DNA of 53,295 nt, from positions 1 through 53,295 of the forward strand of contig JAEZUG010000070.1 in NCBI GenBank assembly GCA_023421135.1. Reading direction: 5' to 3'. The translations under genes were made by a program, and so were the position numbers. The number at the start of each line of letters is the position of its first letter. Position 1 is the stretch's first letter. This document shows positions 28,147 to 37,379 of the stretch, one piece after another. The notes under the pieces are model-generated. The model saw only the letters and a list, made by a program, of their open reading frames with translations. It searched no databases and was not told where the DNA came from. The stretch is from Candidatus Cloacimonadota bacterium. GTDB lineage: Bacteria > Cloacimonadota > Cloacimonadia > Cloacimonadales > Cloacimonadaceae.

Positions 28147-31044
28147 TTGCCCGGATACATGAAATACTGCCTGATACTGATACTCTTGGTGAGCGCAAGC
28201 CTGCTGGCTGGTCAGTCTCAGCGGGAACAGCGTGACTACGACTACATTTATGATTTGTACAACCGGCAAAACGATAGCGAAGCGTTGCTTGAGATAGGCC
28301 AGTTCATCACCCGCTATCCCCAAAGTACGCTCTTTACCTCCATCCGCTTCATGCAGGCGGAGATACTCTACTATCAGGGTCAGTTTGATGCTTCGTCTCG
28401 AATCTATGAGGAGCTGCGGTATCTGGATATGGAGCCGGAAATCAAAGCAGAACTGCTCTACCATTATGGCATCAGTAACTATTACCTGAGGGATTACAAC
28501 AAAGCTCTCGAGCTCTTCCAAGTAGTGAGTTCCGAGTATGATTTTGACACCTATAAAGTAGATTCTGCCATATGGATGGCGAGAATCTTCTTTGAGGGAG
28601 GCCAGTATTACAGTGCCGAGCGTAACTTCACTTTGGCACTTGCTGCTTACACGGAGAATGTGGATCTCAAGCTGGAGCTCTACTCTGTCTATTTAAGTCT
28701 GAATAAGACCCAGGAAGCTGAAGCTATCCTAAGTGGGATAGACCAAAGCTCTCCCAAGTTCCCTCTCTTTTTGGAAACTCTGCTTAGCTACTATCTGAAT
28801 AATGAGCTCTATCAGGAGTTTGATGCTGCACTACGCACCTATAACGTCGATCCCGAGCAAAGCCGGGATCAGCTTCGAATCCTTATCGTGCGGAGATTGC
28901 TGCTTGAGAATTGGTTCTCCGAGGCAGGTCACTACCTGGACAACATCGCCGAACCAACAGATCAAAGCCGTTACTATGATGCGATCCTGCTCAAGGCTCA
29001 GAACAATACAACCGAGGCAGATAGTATCTTCGGACTGTTGGTGAGATCAACGGATTCTGACATAGCCTTATTGAGCTATCTGGAACGACTCAAGATCCTC
29101 TTTGCCACATCTCCCCAGCAGGCCATTGTGCAGTTACAAGCCTTTTTGGAGACTAACCAGGGCTCCGAGTATCTGGGGGAGCTGAACTATCTCCTTGGCT
29201 ACTTTTACTATCAGAAGAGTGACTACCTGCCAGCCATCAGGCACTTTAGCAGAAGCCGCAACTACGAGATGAACCGCTATCAGGCAGATAGAATTGATGC
29301 TATGACGGCGGAGTGTTGGTTCAGACTGCAACGATTGGAACAGGCAGAAGAGAGGTTCAACCGTTATCTAAATCTCTATCCTCAAGGCTTGTATCGGGAC
29401 AGAGCGTGGTTTAACCTCGGGGTCGTAGCTTTCCAAAAGCTGGATTACAACCAATCCCGGATCTACTTCCGCAATCTGGCCACTCGCCATCCAAATTCTG
29501 CCCTCATGCAGGAAGCTCGTTACTATCTGGCAGAGTTTGATTTCTATCAGGCAAACTACAACCTGGCTATCCAAGCCTATCGTTCACTGCTATCTCAACA
29601 TCCGAGTGATGAAGGATTGATGCTACGCATCGCTCAGAGCCATTTTTACAATCAGAATTTCTCTGAAGCTCTGGCTCTAGCAGACAGCATCTCCACTCCC
29701 AGCTACGATCTTCACTTGCTCAAAGCCAATTGTCACTTCTCCCTGCGCAGTTATGCTCTGTCTTTGGAGAACTTCCAGGCTGCCTATCATCTTACAGAAG
29801 AGCCTTTGAAGAAGAAGGAAGCACAAAGCTATGTGGCTCTGACACTCTATCAGATGGGGCGTTTCACAGAAGCTTCTGCTTTGTATCTACAGCTCTCCGG
29901 AGAAGAAGCAAACCCAGACACATATCTCTTTCTGGCTGCCAAATCTGCCATGCAATCTGGCTCAGAGCGCCAAGCCAAAGAGCTATATGAGAGATTCCTG
30001 AACCTCTATCCCAATTCCACTCACATCCAGGACGCTATGGCTGATCTTGCCACCATGGATTACAATGCAGGGCGTTTCACAGAGTCTTTCACGGGCTGGC
30101 TCAACCTGCTGAGAAGGTACAACACCAAAACAGGCTTCACCATCTCAGAACGACAAACCCTCAGAACTACCTTCACAGGAATCGAGCTCTGTTTGAACCG
30201 TTCCGGATCAAATGATATGGCAGAAGCTCTGGTCGAAGAGATAGATCGCTATAACTCAGATTACATCAAGTTTGAACTGCAGTACATCCTGGTGAAGAAC
30301 TATGCATCCCGCTCACTGTGGCAAGAACTGCTTCGCGAAGCAGAAAGCATCCGTCAGGCAGCAGACAGCTCTCAAAAGAGCCAGATTGAGCTCTTGATGG
30401 CTGAATCCCTGATCAACCTAAACCAATATTCCGCCGCCGATAGCTTGCTGGCGGGAGTCTTCTCTGCCACTGGTTCAAACGATGCCTTGCTCAAACGAGC
30501 TGAGATCAATCTACTGGAAGGCAATACTCAGGAAGCGCTAGACCTCTACCTCAGCTCCTATCAAAGCACCCGTAATGCCGATGCCTGGGTGAAAGTGCTG
30601 GAATGTGCGGAGCTGCTGGAGTACCAGAACTACCCGGACTATCTGGCGCTGGGGAGAGAATACCTCCTAAGCCAGACCCAGGCTGTGCTGATCCATCTTC
30701 GCTATTTGCTGGCAAGCACTGCTTATGATGAGCTCAAGAGCTTTGCGGATCAAGTTCTGGATGGAGAATACAGCAATTACATTCACGCCAGAGCCTATCT
30801 GTCCATAGCAGAAGCAGATTATGCCCTTGCAGATTATCAGAACTCCATCCGTACCCAAAACAGGATCAAGTTCCTCTTCCCGGATATAGTCGATGTTCAA
30901 GCCCGGGTTGCCTACCTGAACGTCTATTCCCTCTTGAGGAGCGGAGCCGTGACAGAGGCTCAGATGAGTTTCTGGGAGAATCGCCAGTCCTTCACGGACG
31001 AACAGATAGAAGAGCTGAACAGAACCTTTGAGGGGATCAGATGA
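28147..31044 (+). CDS. Large exported tetratricopeptide protein
   Basis: 965 residues, almost entirely TPR-like helical hairpins. Examples are LYHYGISNYYLRDYNKALELF, AWFNLGVVAFQKLDYNQSRIYF and ARYYLAEFDFYQANYNLAIQAY. The N-terminus (CLILILLVSASLLAGQ) is a signal peptide, so it probably works in the periplasm as a scaffold. The start is TTG at 28147 because AGGAGG stands 5 bases before it and 17 before the in-frame ATG at 28159. It follows the giant kinase by 17 bases and overlaps the next gene by 4 bases (ATGA). It could present partners to the barrel protein encoded next; this is inference from context. Confidence 0.88.
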   Translation: MPGYMKYCLILILLVSASLLAGQSQREQRDYDYIYDLYNRQNDSEALLEIGQFITRYPQSTLFTSIRFMQAEILYYQGQFDASSRIYEELRYLDMEPEIKAELLYHYGISNYYLRDYNKALELFQVVSSEYDFDTYKVDSAIWMARIFFEGGQYYSAERNFTLALAAYTENVDLKLELYSVYLSLNKTQEAEAILSGIDQSSPKFPLFLETLLSYYLNNELYQEFDAALRTYNVDPEQSRDQLRILIVRRLLLENWFSEAGHYLDNIAEPTDQSRYYDAILLKAQNNTTEADSIFGLLVRSTDSDIALLSYLERLKILFATSPQQAIVQLQAFLETNQGSEYLGELNYLLGYFYYQKSDYLPAIRHFSRSRNYEMNRYQADRIDAMTAECWFRLQRLEQAEERFNRYLNLYPQGLYRDRAWFNLGVVAFQKLDYNQSRIYFRNLATRHPNSALMQEARYYLAEFDFYQANYNLAIQAYRSLLSQHPSDEGLMLRIAQSHFYNQNFSEALALADSISTPSYDLHLLKANCHFSLRSYALSLENFQAAYHLTEEPLKKKEAQSYVALTLYQMGRFTEASALYLQLSGEEANPDTYLFLAAKSAMQSGSERQAKELYERFLNLYPNSTHIQDAMADLATMDYNAGRFTESFTGWLNLLRRYNTKTGFTISERQTLRTTFTGIELCLNRSGSNDMAEALVEEIDRYNSDYIKFELQYILVKNYASRSLWQELLREAESIRQAADSSQKSQIELLMAESLINLNQYSAADSLLAGVFSATGSNDALLKRAEINLLEGNTQEALDLYLSSYQSTRNADAWVKVLECAELLEYQNYPDYLALGREYLLSQTQAVLIHLRYLLASTAYDELKSFADQVLDGEYSNYIHARAYLSIAEADYALADYQNSIRTQNRIKFLFPDIVDVQARVAYLNVYSLLRSGAVTEAQMSFWENRQSFTDEQIEELNRTFEGIR

Positions 31045-32507
31045 GAAAGACCCTCCTAATCATCTCCGTCCTTTTCTTAAGCCTTCTCCAGGCTCAGGTA
31101 GTTGAACTGCCGGATGTCGAAGTAACCGCAGAATCTGCTATTCAGGCCTATCTCTACAAGAAGGCTATGCGCTTTGGCACAGAGATCCCTGCCTATGATT
31201 CTATCCCTGCTTTCCTGCCTATCTTGCGCCAGGTACCGCGCCAAGCCCCGATACTCCGACGTAAGGCTCCCCTCGAGTTCTATCTGGTTTCTGGCCTCAG
31301 TACCGAAGGCTTACTACGCAATCACCTCTCATACTACCCCCAGGATCCGAACATTAAACTGATCAGCGTGGATTACTATCCAGCAATCACCAATGCACAT
31401 CGTAAGTCCCATCAATTGGAGCTGGGCATCAATCTCCAGATAAAAGAGCACTATCTCTTTCCTGAACTGATCCACCAATACTCCTCCAGCCCTGGTTTGA
31501 AGCAGTCCAATCTTAATGCCCAGATCAGCCACAGATCAAAAGATTATACATTTGGTAGCTTTCTTGTATCAAATCCCGGAACTAGCCTGGGTTTCGGCTC
31601 TTACTCTCAGGAACTGGCGGGAATAAAGCAAAAGGCAAGCTTTCCCTATTTCAAACACTCCAGTAAGCTGAGCTACAAAGATCATAGAGTGGATATTGAT
31701 ATCCTGGCTCAGGAGGGAGAAACAGCACTGGAGCTTCTCTACATTTTGCCTCAGATGAGATTTGCTCTGGAGGATCTGGGAATAGGACTGCTCACAGATT
31801 TTCGCGGAATTGCTCCAGCTATCTCGATGAGCTACCGTCCCATCCTGAGAGAAAGGGAATACCTCCTGGTGCAGAACCACAGCAGCATTGTAAGCCATAA
31901 TTGGAACGATCGTTTTGCCAGCTACAGACATCTGGCCAGGAACCCGAAGGAACGCCTCGCACTACAGCTTTACAAACTGGAGGCAGATTACCATCGATTG
32001 AGCCCCGGAACACACAATCTCAAACACATTTCATTCCGGGTAGGTAATTCCTACACCGTAAATTCAGATCAGCTATCCTTCAACGGTGTATCTCCGCAAG
32101 CCCGCTCCACCGACCTCTTCTCTTCCTATCTGGGAGCGGAAGCCAGATTTACCACGCAGGATGCAGTATTGACCCAGACAGCATACTTGAATCTGGATTA
32201 TCTTCCCTGTGATAACTACCGCAGGTTAACCTATAGTCCGCTATTCACACTCAAGTCCAGCCTGGCATACGACTACTCCGGGGTTGGCTTGGTCTTTGAT
32301 CTGGATCAGCATTACAATATCCTGGGCACAAACGGCAGTAAGCTTCCAGAGGATGTGGATCTCAGTATAACAGCAAATTACGAGATTAATGAACACTTTC
32401 ATCTCTCTGGTGGCTTGAAGCGTGTCTTTGGCTCAAAAGCCACCCAGTATATTGGACTGCCCTACAGGGGAAGAGAGCTTTGGGCAGAACTAAGAGCATA
32501 TTTTTGA
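31041..32507 (+). CDS. Predicted outer-membrane beta-barrel protein
   Basis: 488 residues with a signal peptide (KTLLIISVLFLSLLQA). The mature N-terminus VVELPDVEVTAES resembles the start of a TonB-dependent receptor plug, but the protein is far too short for a full receptor and no plug domain follows. The rest alternates hydrophobic and polar residues in short strands ending in aromatic residues. The last residues WAELRAYF end in phenylalanine, as in many outer-membrane barrels. Coupled to the TPR gene by an ATGA overlap. The transported or bound substrate is unknown. Confidence 0.72.
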   Translation: MRKTLLIISVLFLSLLQAQVVELPDVEVTAESAIQAYLYKKAMRFGTEIPAYDSIPAFLPILRQVPRQAPILRRKAPLEFYLVSGLSTEGLLRNHLSYYPQDPNIKLISVDYYPAITNAHRKSHQLELGINLQIKEHYLFPELIHQYSSSPGLKQSNLNAQISHRSKDYTFGSFLVSNPGTSLGFGSYSQELAGIKQKASFPYFKHSSKLSYKDHRVDIDILAQEGETALELLYILPQMRFALEDLGIGLLTDFRGIAPAISMSYRPILREREYLLVQNHSSIVSHNWNDRFASYRHLARNPKERLALQLYKLEADYHRLSPGTHNLKHISFRVGNSYTVNSDQLSFNGVSPQARSTDLFSSYLGAEARFTTQDAVLTQTAYLNLDYLPCDNYRRLTYSPLFTLKSSLAYDYSGVGLVFDLDQHYNILGTNGSKLPEDVDLSITANYEINEHFHLSGGLKRVFGSKATQYIGLPYRGRELWAELRAYF

Positions 32508-32534
32508 TCAACAAAAAAAGATATAGGAGTTAGT

Positions 32535-34142
32535 ATGGAAAAACTGATGCTACTGGGCGATGAAGCCTTGGCACAGGGAGCTCTGGATGCTGGAATCTCC
32601 GGATTCTATGCCTATCCGGGAACTCCTTCCACAGAAATCATGGAGTACGTTCAGGGCAGTAAACAAGCTGCTGAACAAAACATCCATCGCACCTGGAGTT
32701 CAAACGAGAAAACTGCCATGGAAACAGCTATCGGCATGTCTTATGCCGGAAAGCGCACCATGGTCATGATGAAGCATGTGGGTTTGAACGTTGCTGCAGA
32801 TCCCTTTATGAACAGCGCTCTCACTGGAGCCAACGGTGGACTTATCGTCACCGTTGCAGACGACCCTTCGATGCACTCATCCCAGAATGAGCAGGATTCC
32901 AGATTCTATGGCAAGTTTGCCATGATTCCCATTCTGGAGCCCTCCAACCAACAGGAATGCTACGACATGGCCTTCTGGGGCTTTGAGCTTTCTGAGAAAT
33001 ACAAAGTTCCTGTGATGATTCGTTTGACCACCCGCCTTTCCCACTCACGCTCTGGTGTGACCACCCGGGCAATCCAAGAGCAGAAAAAAATGCAGAAACC
33101 GGAGGATCTCTTCCAATTCATGCTCCTACCTGCCCAAGCCAGAAAGAAGTACAAGCATCACATCGAGCTGCAGAAGGATTTTGAACAGGAAGCTCTGAAC
33201 TCCCCCTTCAACAGCTACAAACAGGAAGCTACAGACCACAGCAAGGGCATCATCTGCACGGGCCTTGCATACAACTACCTACGTGAAGTCTTCCAAGGCA
33301 AGGAACTACCTTATCCTGTTCTGAAGATATCTCAGTATCCTGTGCCGGAAGAACTGGTGCAGAAGCTTTACCAAAGCTGTGAATCTCTGGTCGTTCTGGA
33401 AGAGGGAATGCCACTTCTGGAAGAACAGATCAGAGGTTTTAGGCTGGGAACTCAGAAGCCAGTTCATGGACGCCTGGACGGCACTCTTTCCCGTGATGGA
33501 GAGCTGAATCCCAATAAGATAGCTCTTGCTTTGGGACTGCCAGATTCCTATGGACAGGATGTTCCTGAGGTTGTAGCTGGACGTCCGCCTGCTCTCTGCG
33601 TGGGCTGCCCTCACGCAGACTCATTTCTGGCACTAAATGAGGCCGTTAAAGACTATGGCAGAGGCCATGTCTTCAGCGATATTGGTTGCTACACTCTGGG
33701 CTTCATGCCTCCCTATAATGCCATCAATTCCTGTGTTGATATGGGTGCTTCCATCACAATGGCAAAAGGTGCTGCAGATGCAGGACTTTTCCCAGCAATT
33801 GCAGTGATTGGAGATTCCACATTCACACATTCCGGAATGACTGGTCTGATGGATTGCATCTTCGATAAAGCCAATGTCGTGATCGTGATTCTGGATAATT
33901 CCACCACAGGTATGACCGGGGGACAGGATTACACAGCCTTTGGCAGATTGGAAGCGATCTGTGAAGGCTTGGGAGTGGAGAAAGAGCACATCCGCACCTT
34001 TGTCCCCTTCAAGAAGAACTTCGATGAGATGGTGCAGATATATAAAGAAGAGATTGCCTACGAAGGCGTATCAGTTGTGATTCCGCGCCGGGAGTGCGTC
34101 CAGATCCTGAAGAAAAAGAACAAAATGGAGACCCCACAATGA
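32535..34142 (+). CDS. iorA: Indolepyruvate ferredoxin oxidoreductase alpha subunit, lacking the ferredoxin domain
   Basis: 535 residues. With IorB it oxidatively decarboxylates aryl-2-oxoacids from aromatic amino acids to acyl-CoA, passing electrons to ferredoxin. Seen are FYAYPGTPSTEIMEY near the N-terminus, CVGCPHADSF, and the thiamine diphosphate site GDSTFTHSGMTGL ... LDNSTTGMTGGQD. Family members usually continue after VVIPRRECV with a C-terminal domain holding two [4Fe-4S] clusters. Here the protein ends about 15 residues later without any CxxCxxC motif. The reading frame and stop look genuine because iorB overlaps it. GGAG precedes the ATG. Confidence 0.93.
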   Translation: MEKLMLLGDEALAQGALDAGISGFYAYPGTPSTEIMEYVQGSKQAAEQNIHRTWSSNEKTAMETAIGMSYAGKRTMVMMKHVGLNVAADPFMNSALTGANGGLIVTVADDPSMHSSQNEQDSRFYGKFAMIPILEPSNQQECYDMAFWGFELSEKYKVPVMIRLTTRLSHSRSGVTTRAIQEQKKMQKPEDLFQFMLLPAQARKKYKHHIELQKDFEQEALNSPFNSYKQEATDHSKGIICTGLAYNYLREVFQGKELPYPVLKISQYPVPEELVQKLYQSCESLVVLEEGMPLLEEQIRGFRLGTQKPVHGRLDGTLSRDGELNPNKIALALGLPDSYGQDVPEVVAGRPPALCVGCPHADSFLALNEAVKDYGRGHVFSDIGCYTLGFMPPYNAINSCVDMGASITMAKGAADAGLFPAIAVIGDSTFTHSGMTGLMDCIFDKANVVIVILDNSTTGMTGGQDYTAFGRLEAICEGLGVEKEHIRTFVPFKKNFDEMVQIYKEEIAYEGVSVVIPRRECVQILKKKNKMETPQ

Positions 34143-34711
34143 AGAAGGATATCATACTTGCCGGTGTTGGTGGCCAGGGCATCCTGACCATAGCTACAAT
34201 TCTGGGCGATGCAGCTCTCTCCAGAGGCTGGCAGCTCAAACAAGCAGAAGTTCACGGTATGAGCCAGCGTGGGGGAGATGTGCAATCCCATCTCAGGCTC
34301 TCCGATCAGGAGATCTGGTCTGATCTCATTCCCATGGGACAGGCAGATATGATCCTCTCAGTCGAGCCTATGGAAGCCTTGCGTTACCTGCCCTATCTGG
34401 CTTCAAGTGGCTGGATTATCAGCAACAAGACTCCCTTTGTGAATATCCCGAACTACCCTGCCATCGAGTCAGTTTATGCAGAGATAGAAAAAATTCACAA
34501 CCACCTGCTCTTGGATGCAGACAGCCTCGCCAAAGAAGTGAAGGCCAACCGTTCCATGAATATTGTGGTTCTTGGCGCAGCTATCAAACATCTGGGCTTC
34601 AGTGCCGCAGAGATTATTGCCTCCATCCAAAAGATCTTTGCCCGCAAGGGTGAACTGATCGTGGAAGCCAATCTTCGTGCCCTACAAGCCGGGATGGATT
34701 ACACCAGCTAA
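34139..34711 (+). CDS. iorB: Indolepyruvate ferredoxin oxidoreductase beta subunit
   Basis: 190 residues. It begins MKKDIILAGVGGQGILTIAT, the gamma-type 2-oxoacid oxidoreductase signature. MSQRGGDVQSHLR follows, as in IorB and the gamma domain of pyruvate:ferredoxin oxidoreductase. Length is normal. The ATG overlaps the iorA stop (ATGA), so the subunits are translationally coupled. The frame is open 45 bases further upstream, but that extension lies inside iorA and lacks conservation of the GxGGQG start. Confidence 0.95.
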   Translation: MKKDIILAGVGGQGILTIATILGDAALSRGWQLKQAEVHGMSQRGGDVQSHLRLSDQEIWSDLIPMGQADMILSVEPMEALRYLPYLASSGWIISNKTPFVNIPNYPAIESVYAEIEKIHNHLLLDADSLAKEVKANRSMNIVVLGAAIKHLGFSAAEIIASIQKIFARKGELIVEANLRALQAGMDYTS

Positions 34712-34739
34712 ACTACAATCATCAGAACACCTTGATACT

Positions 34740-34764
34740 AAGGCCGGAGCGATCCGGCCTTTTT
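34740..34764 (+). terminator. Rho-independent terminator after iorB
   Basis: AAGGCCGGA (34740-34748) pairs with TCCGGCCTT (34753-34761) around the GNRA loop GCGA. A five-T run ends at 34764. The heptad repeat begins at the next base. Confidence 0.93.
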
Positions 34765-34822
34765 AGTGAACAGTGAACAGAGATCAGTGAACAGAGAGTA
34801 ACCTGTTACGAGTGACAAGTAA
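34765..34822 (+). repeat. AGTGAAC-type heptad repeats after iorB
   Basis: Consecutive 7-mers AGTGAAC, AGTGAAC, AGAGATC, AGTGAAC, AGAGAGT, then GTAACCTGTTAC (an inverted repeat) and AGTGACA, AGTAACG. The array starts on the base after the terminator T run. Related arrays are at 47002 and 50357, and a short piece is at 35011-35038. Confidence 0.75.
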
Positions 34823-34855
34823 CGGGAGCTGCGCTGCTTAGCACCCGCATCTTGG

Positions 34856-34879
34856 TCTGCCAATCTCCGAATTGGCAGA
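34856..34879. repeat. Short hairpin with CTCCGA loop, copy 1
   Basis: Perfect 9-bp stem, TCTGCCAAT with ATTGGCAGA, and loop CTCCGA. A second copy with the same loop lies at 35061. No T run follows, so it is unlikely to be a terminator. Confidence 0.75.
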
Positions 34880-34907
34880 AACCAAAGTAAGTGATGAAGA
34901 GCTTATT

Positions 34908-35000
34908 TCCCCTTGCTCCCTCATTCGCTGCTTTAGCGTTGCTTTAACGTTCCCTTAGCGATTCTTTAGCGAAAGCTAAGGAAAAGCTAGTTCTACAGTA
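34908..35000 (+). repeat. GNRA-hairpin intergenic repeat, copy 3
   Basis: CCCCTTGCTCCCTCATTCG lead, iterons of the TTTAGCGTTGC/TTTAACGTTCC/TTAGCGATTC type, a hairpin at 34964-34981 with a GAAA loop, and the tail AAAAGCTAGTTCTACAG. It is embedded in the composite noncoding region between iorB and glnS. Confidence 0.88.
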
Positions 35001-35060
35001 ATTTATGATTAGTGATTGTAACGAGGGACAAGTGACAAAGGCTTCGCTGAACGTTATTGG

Positions 35061-35145
35061 TCTGCCAAACTCCGATTTGGCGGAGGCAGCTGAGCTGCCT
35101 GCAGAAGAGCTCGGAGAGCTCTGTGGCAATAAGGAGTTTGCCACA
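35061..35145. repeat. Four back-to-back hairpins
   Basis: Adjacent hairpins occupy 35061-35084 (9-bp stem, loop CTCCGA), 35085-35099 (GGCAGC with GCTGCC, loop TGA), 35106-35122 (AGAGCTC with GAGCTCT, loop GGA) and 35122-35145 (TGTGGCAA with TTGCCACA). The first repeats the hairpin at 34856, but the loop-closing pair is A:T instead of T:A. A 65-codon open frame (35005-35202) runs through them and is rejected as a gene. Confidence 0.8.
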
Positions 35146-35194
35146 CCAATTGCAACCTCGTCACTCTCGAATCCAGAACTCTTCACGTATAGAT

Positions 35195-35405
35195 CTGCTT
35201 AAATCATAATCATCTGAGTCATCTGTGTTCTATTCTTTCACGAGGATTTCAGGATTACAGGATTAGAAGGAAATATATCTGTGAAAATCATGATCATCTG
35301 CTCAATCTGCGTTCTATTCATCCTTCAGATCCAGTCGATCCAGTCATCTGCGTTCAATCGGTAGCTTCCCCACGAGCGACAGCGGAGCAGCAGTCACTAC
35401 TAACT
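35195..35405. repeat. Composite intergenic phrases shared with 47.1-47.45 kb
   Basis: Contains AAATCATAATCATCTG, AGGATTTCAGGATTACAGG (35243-35261), several variants of ATCTGCGTTCTATTC, and CGGTAGCTTCCCCACG with GCGACAGC (35359-35383). Each has a counterpart at 47098-47120, 47315-47350 and 47412-47452. No coding potential is supported. Confidence 0.75.
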
Positions 35406-35413
35406 TCTAACCT

Positions 35414-37114
35414 CTAACTTTTAGCTTTCTTGCCCCAACTGTCCTTCAAGGGCACGACGCGGTTAAAAACAGGTATTCCTGGTTTGCTGTCGGGATCGCA
35501 GGAAAAATAAGCCAGTCTGAGGAATTGGTAGCTCTCTCCGGGCTTGGCTTCCAGGAGGGAGGGCTCGCCCCAAGCTTGTTTCACTACCAGAGAGTTGGGA
35601 TCAAGATAATCCAGGAAAGTCTTGCCTTCTGCGGCAGCCATGGGGTCTTCTATGGTAAAGAGATGGCTGTAGAGCCTGGTCTCGATGGGAACTGCAGTAT
35701 CGCGGTTTATCCAGTGCAGAGTGCCTTTCACTTTGCGGCCGTCGTTGCTCCAGCCTCCCTTGGAGGTGGGATCGTAGGTGCAGATCAGCTTCTCTATCGT
35801 TCCATCAGGAGCTTTTACCACTTCCTTACAGGTGATGTAGTAGGCGTGTTTGAGGCGTACTTCTGCTCCGGGAGCCAGGCGGAACCAGCCCTTGGCAGGG
35901 CTTTCGCTGAAGTCATCTCTCTCTATGTACAAATGCTTCCCAAAAGGGATGTCTCTGTTGCCAGCCTCTGGGTCTTCGGGGTTATTCTCTGCAGGAAGGT
36001 TCTCTATGCTATCACCGGGATAGTTCTCAATCTCGATGGGAAGAGGATCAAGCACTGCCATTACACGCTTGGCAGTCTTATTTAGTTCTTCTCTCACGCA
36101 GAATTGTAATAGCTCAAAATCCACAGTGCTGGATGCCTTGGCGACTCCAATTCTTTCAGAAAGCTCACGCAGGGCTGCAGCAGGAAAGCCACGACGTCTC
36201 ATTCCAGCCACGGTGGGCATGCGGGGATCGTCCCAGCCGCTTACGTATCCTTCCTTGACCAAGGTAAGAAGCAAGCGCTTACTCATCACAGTCCAGGTCA
36301 TATTCAGGCGGGCAAATTCTATCTGTTGGGGATGGCAGGGAACAGGGAGCTGATCCAGAAACCAATCGTATAGTGGTCTGTGGTCTTCAAACTCCAGAGT
36401 GCAGATGCTGTGGGTAATTCCTTCCAGAGCGTCTGAAATGCAGTGAGTGTAGTCGTACATGGGGTAGATGCACCATTTATCCCCAGTGCGGTGATGATGA
36501 GCCTTCTTGATTCGGTAGATCACGGGATCACGCATGTTGATGTTTCCGGAGCTCATGTCTATCTTGGCTCTCAGAGTTTTGGAGCCTTCTGCAAACTCGC
36601 CAGCTTTCATTCTGCGGAAAAGATCCAGATTCTCTTCTTTGGAGCGATTGCGCCAGGGGCTTTCCTGTCCGGGTTCCTTGAGAGTGCCACGTAGCTTGTT
36701 CATTTCATCAGGAGAGAGGTCGCAAACGAAGGCTTTGCCATCCTGAATCAGGGTTTCGGCATATTCATATAGCTTATCATAGTAATCGGAGGCAAAGAAG
36801 AGCTTTGTTCCCCAGTCCCAACCAAGCCAGTGGATATCTTCCATGATGGAATCCACATACTCCACATCTTCAGCAGTTGGGTTGGTATCGTCAAAACGCA
36901 GATGGCAGATGCCTTTGTAGTCTCTGGCTATACCAAAGTTCAGGCAGATGGACTTGGTGTGACCTATATGAAGGTAACCATTGGGTTCTGGAGGGAAGCG
37001 GGTGATGATCTTCACATGTTTTCCGCTGGCCAGATCTTTGTCTATGATATTGCGGATGAAGTTTGAAATTTGTTCCTTCTCAGGGACTGTCTCTATACTC
37101 TTAGTATCTTCCAT
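35414..37114 (-). CDS. glnS: Glutaminyl-tRNA synthetase
   Basis: 566 residues, the usual length. It charges tRNA-Gln with glutamine using ATP. Class I signatures are HIGH at 49-52 (PPEPNGYLHIGHTKS) and MSKR at 277-280. CHPQQIEFARLNMTWTVMSK and GWDDPRMPTVAGMRRRGF match GlnRS. The C-terminal anticodon-binding beta-barrels are complete (DGRKVKGTLHWI). GAGG stands about 6 bases before the ATG. Its presence implies direct charging rather than only the GatCAB route. It is divergent from the small cysteine-rich gene and transcribed alone. Confidence 0.97.
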   Translation of the reverse strand: MEDTKSIETVPEKEQISNFIRNIIDKDLASGKHVKIITRFPPEPNGYLHIGHTKSICLNFGIARDYKGICHLRFDDTNPTAEDVEYVDSIMEDIHWLGWDWGTKLFFASDYYDKLYEYAETLIQDGKAFVCDLSPDEMNKLRGTLKEPGQESPWRNRSKEENLDLFRRMKAGEFAEGSKTLRAKIDMSSGNINMRDPVIYRIKKAHHHRTGDKWCIYPMYDYTHCISDALEGITHSICTLEFEDHRPLYDWFLDQLPVPCHPQQIEFARLNMTWTVMSKRLLLTLVKEGYVSGWDDPRMPTVAGMRRRGFPAAALRELSERIGVAKASSTVDFELLQFCVREELNKTAKRVMAVLDPLPIEIENYPGDSIENLPAENNPEDPEAGNRDIPFGKHLYIERDDFSESPAKGWFRLAPGAEVRLKHAYYITCKEVVKAPDGTIEKLICTYDPTSKGGWSNDGRKVKGTLHWINRDTAVPIETRLYSHLFTIEDPMAAAEGKTFLDYLDPNSLVVKQAWGEPSLLEAKPGESYQFLRLAYFSCDPDSKPGIPVFNRVVPLKDSWGKKAKS

Positions 37115-37379
37115 TTGATACCTCTTTTCTTATTTTGATCCAGCTTGGTGAACTGCCATTAATCGTCAAGTCCTAAGCTACTGCGTGATGTGTGGCAAAT
37201 ATACCCAGTGCGGAGTATTTACCCAATACTTATGACTCTCAAATGGCTAGCCATGAGAAGGCATGATGCTCTAATACCATGAATGACTGATAGATAGAGC
37301 GGTGTCTATTTATTGTGGACGATTGGCACACAAAATGCAGCTATATAGAACAAATGACGATATTGGAGTATCATAGATA
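37115..37379. promoter_or_regulatory. Divergent intergenic region between glnS and the Cys-rich gene
   Basis: 265 noncoding bases that must hold both start regions. A minus-strand CTTGACGATT (near 37171) resembles the -35 region of coaBC, but no good -10 follows. On the plus strand TTGGCA (37323-37328) with TAGAAC at 17 bases is a weak candidate for the small gene. No repeat seen. Confidence 0.35.

Noticed and set aside
34765..34822. Heptad repeats as a possible CRISPR array
   Set aside because: Units are 7 bases with no spacers of constant length and no cas genes in the window.
34856..34879. CTCCGA-loop hairpin as a terminator
   Set aside because: No T run follows on either strand and no gene ends next to it; the iorB terminator is already at 34740.
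35005..35202. 65-codon open frame between iorB and glnS
   Set aside because: It runs straight through four adjacent hairpins and shared repeat phrases; the open frame is a by-product of the repeats.
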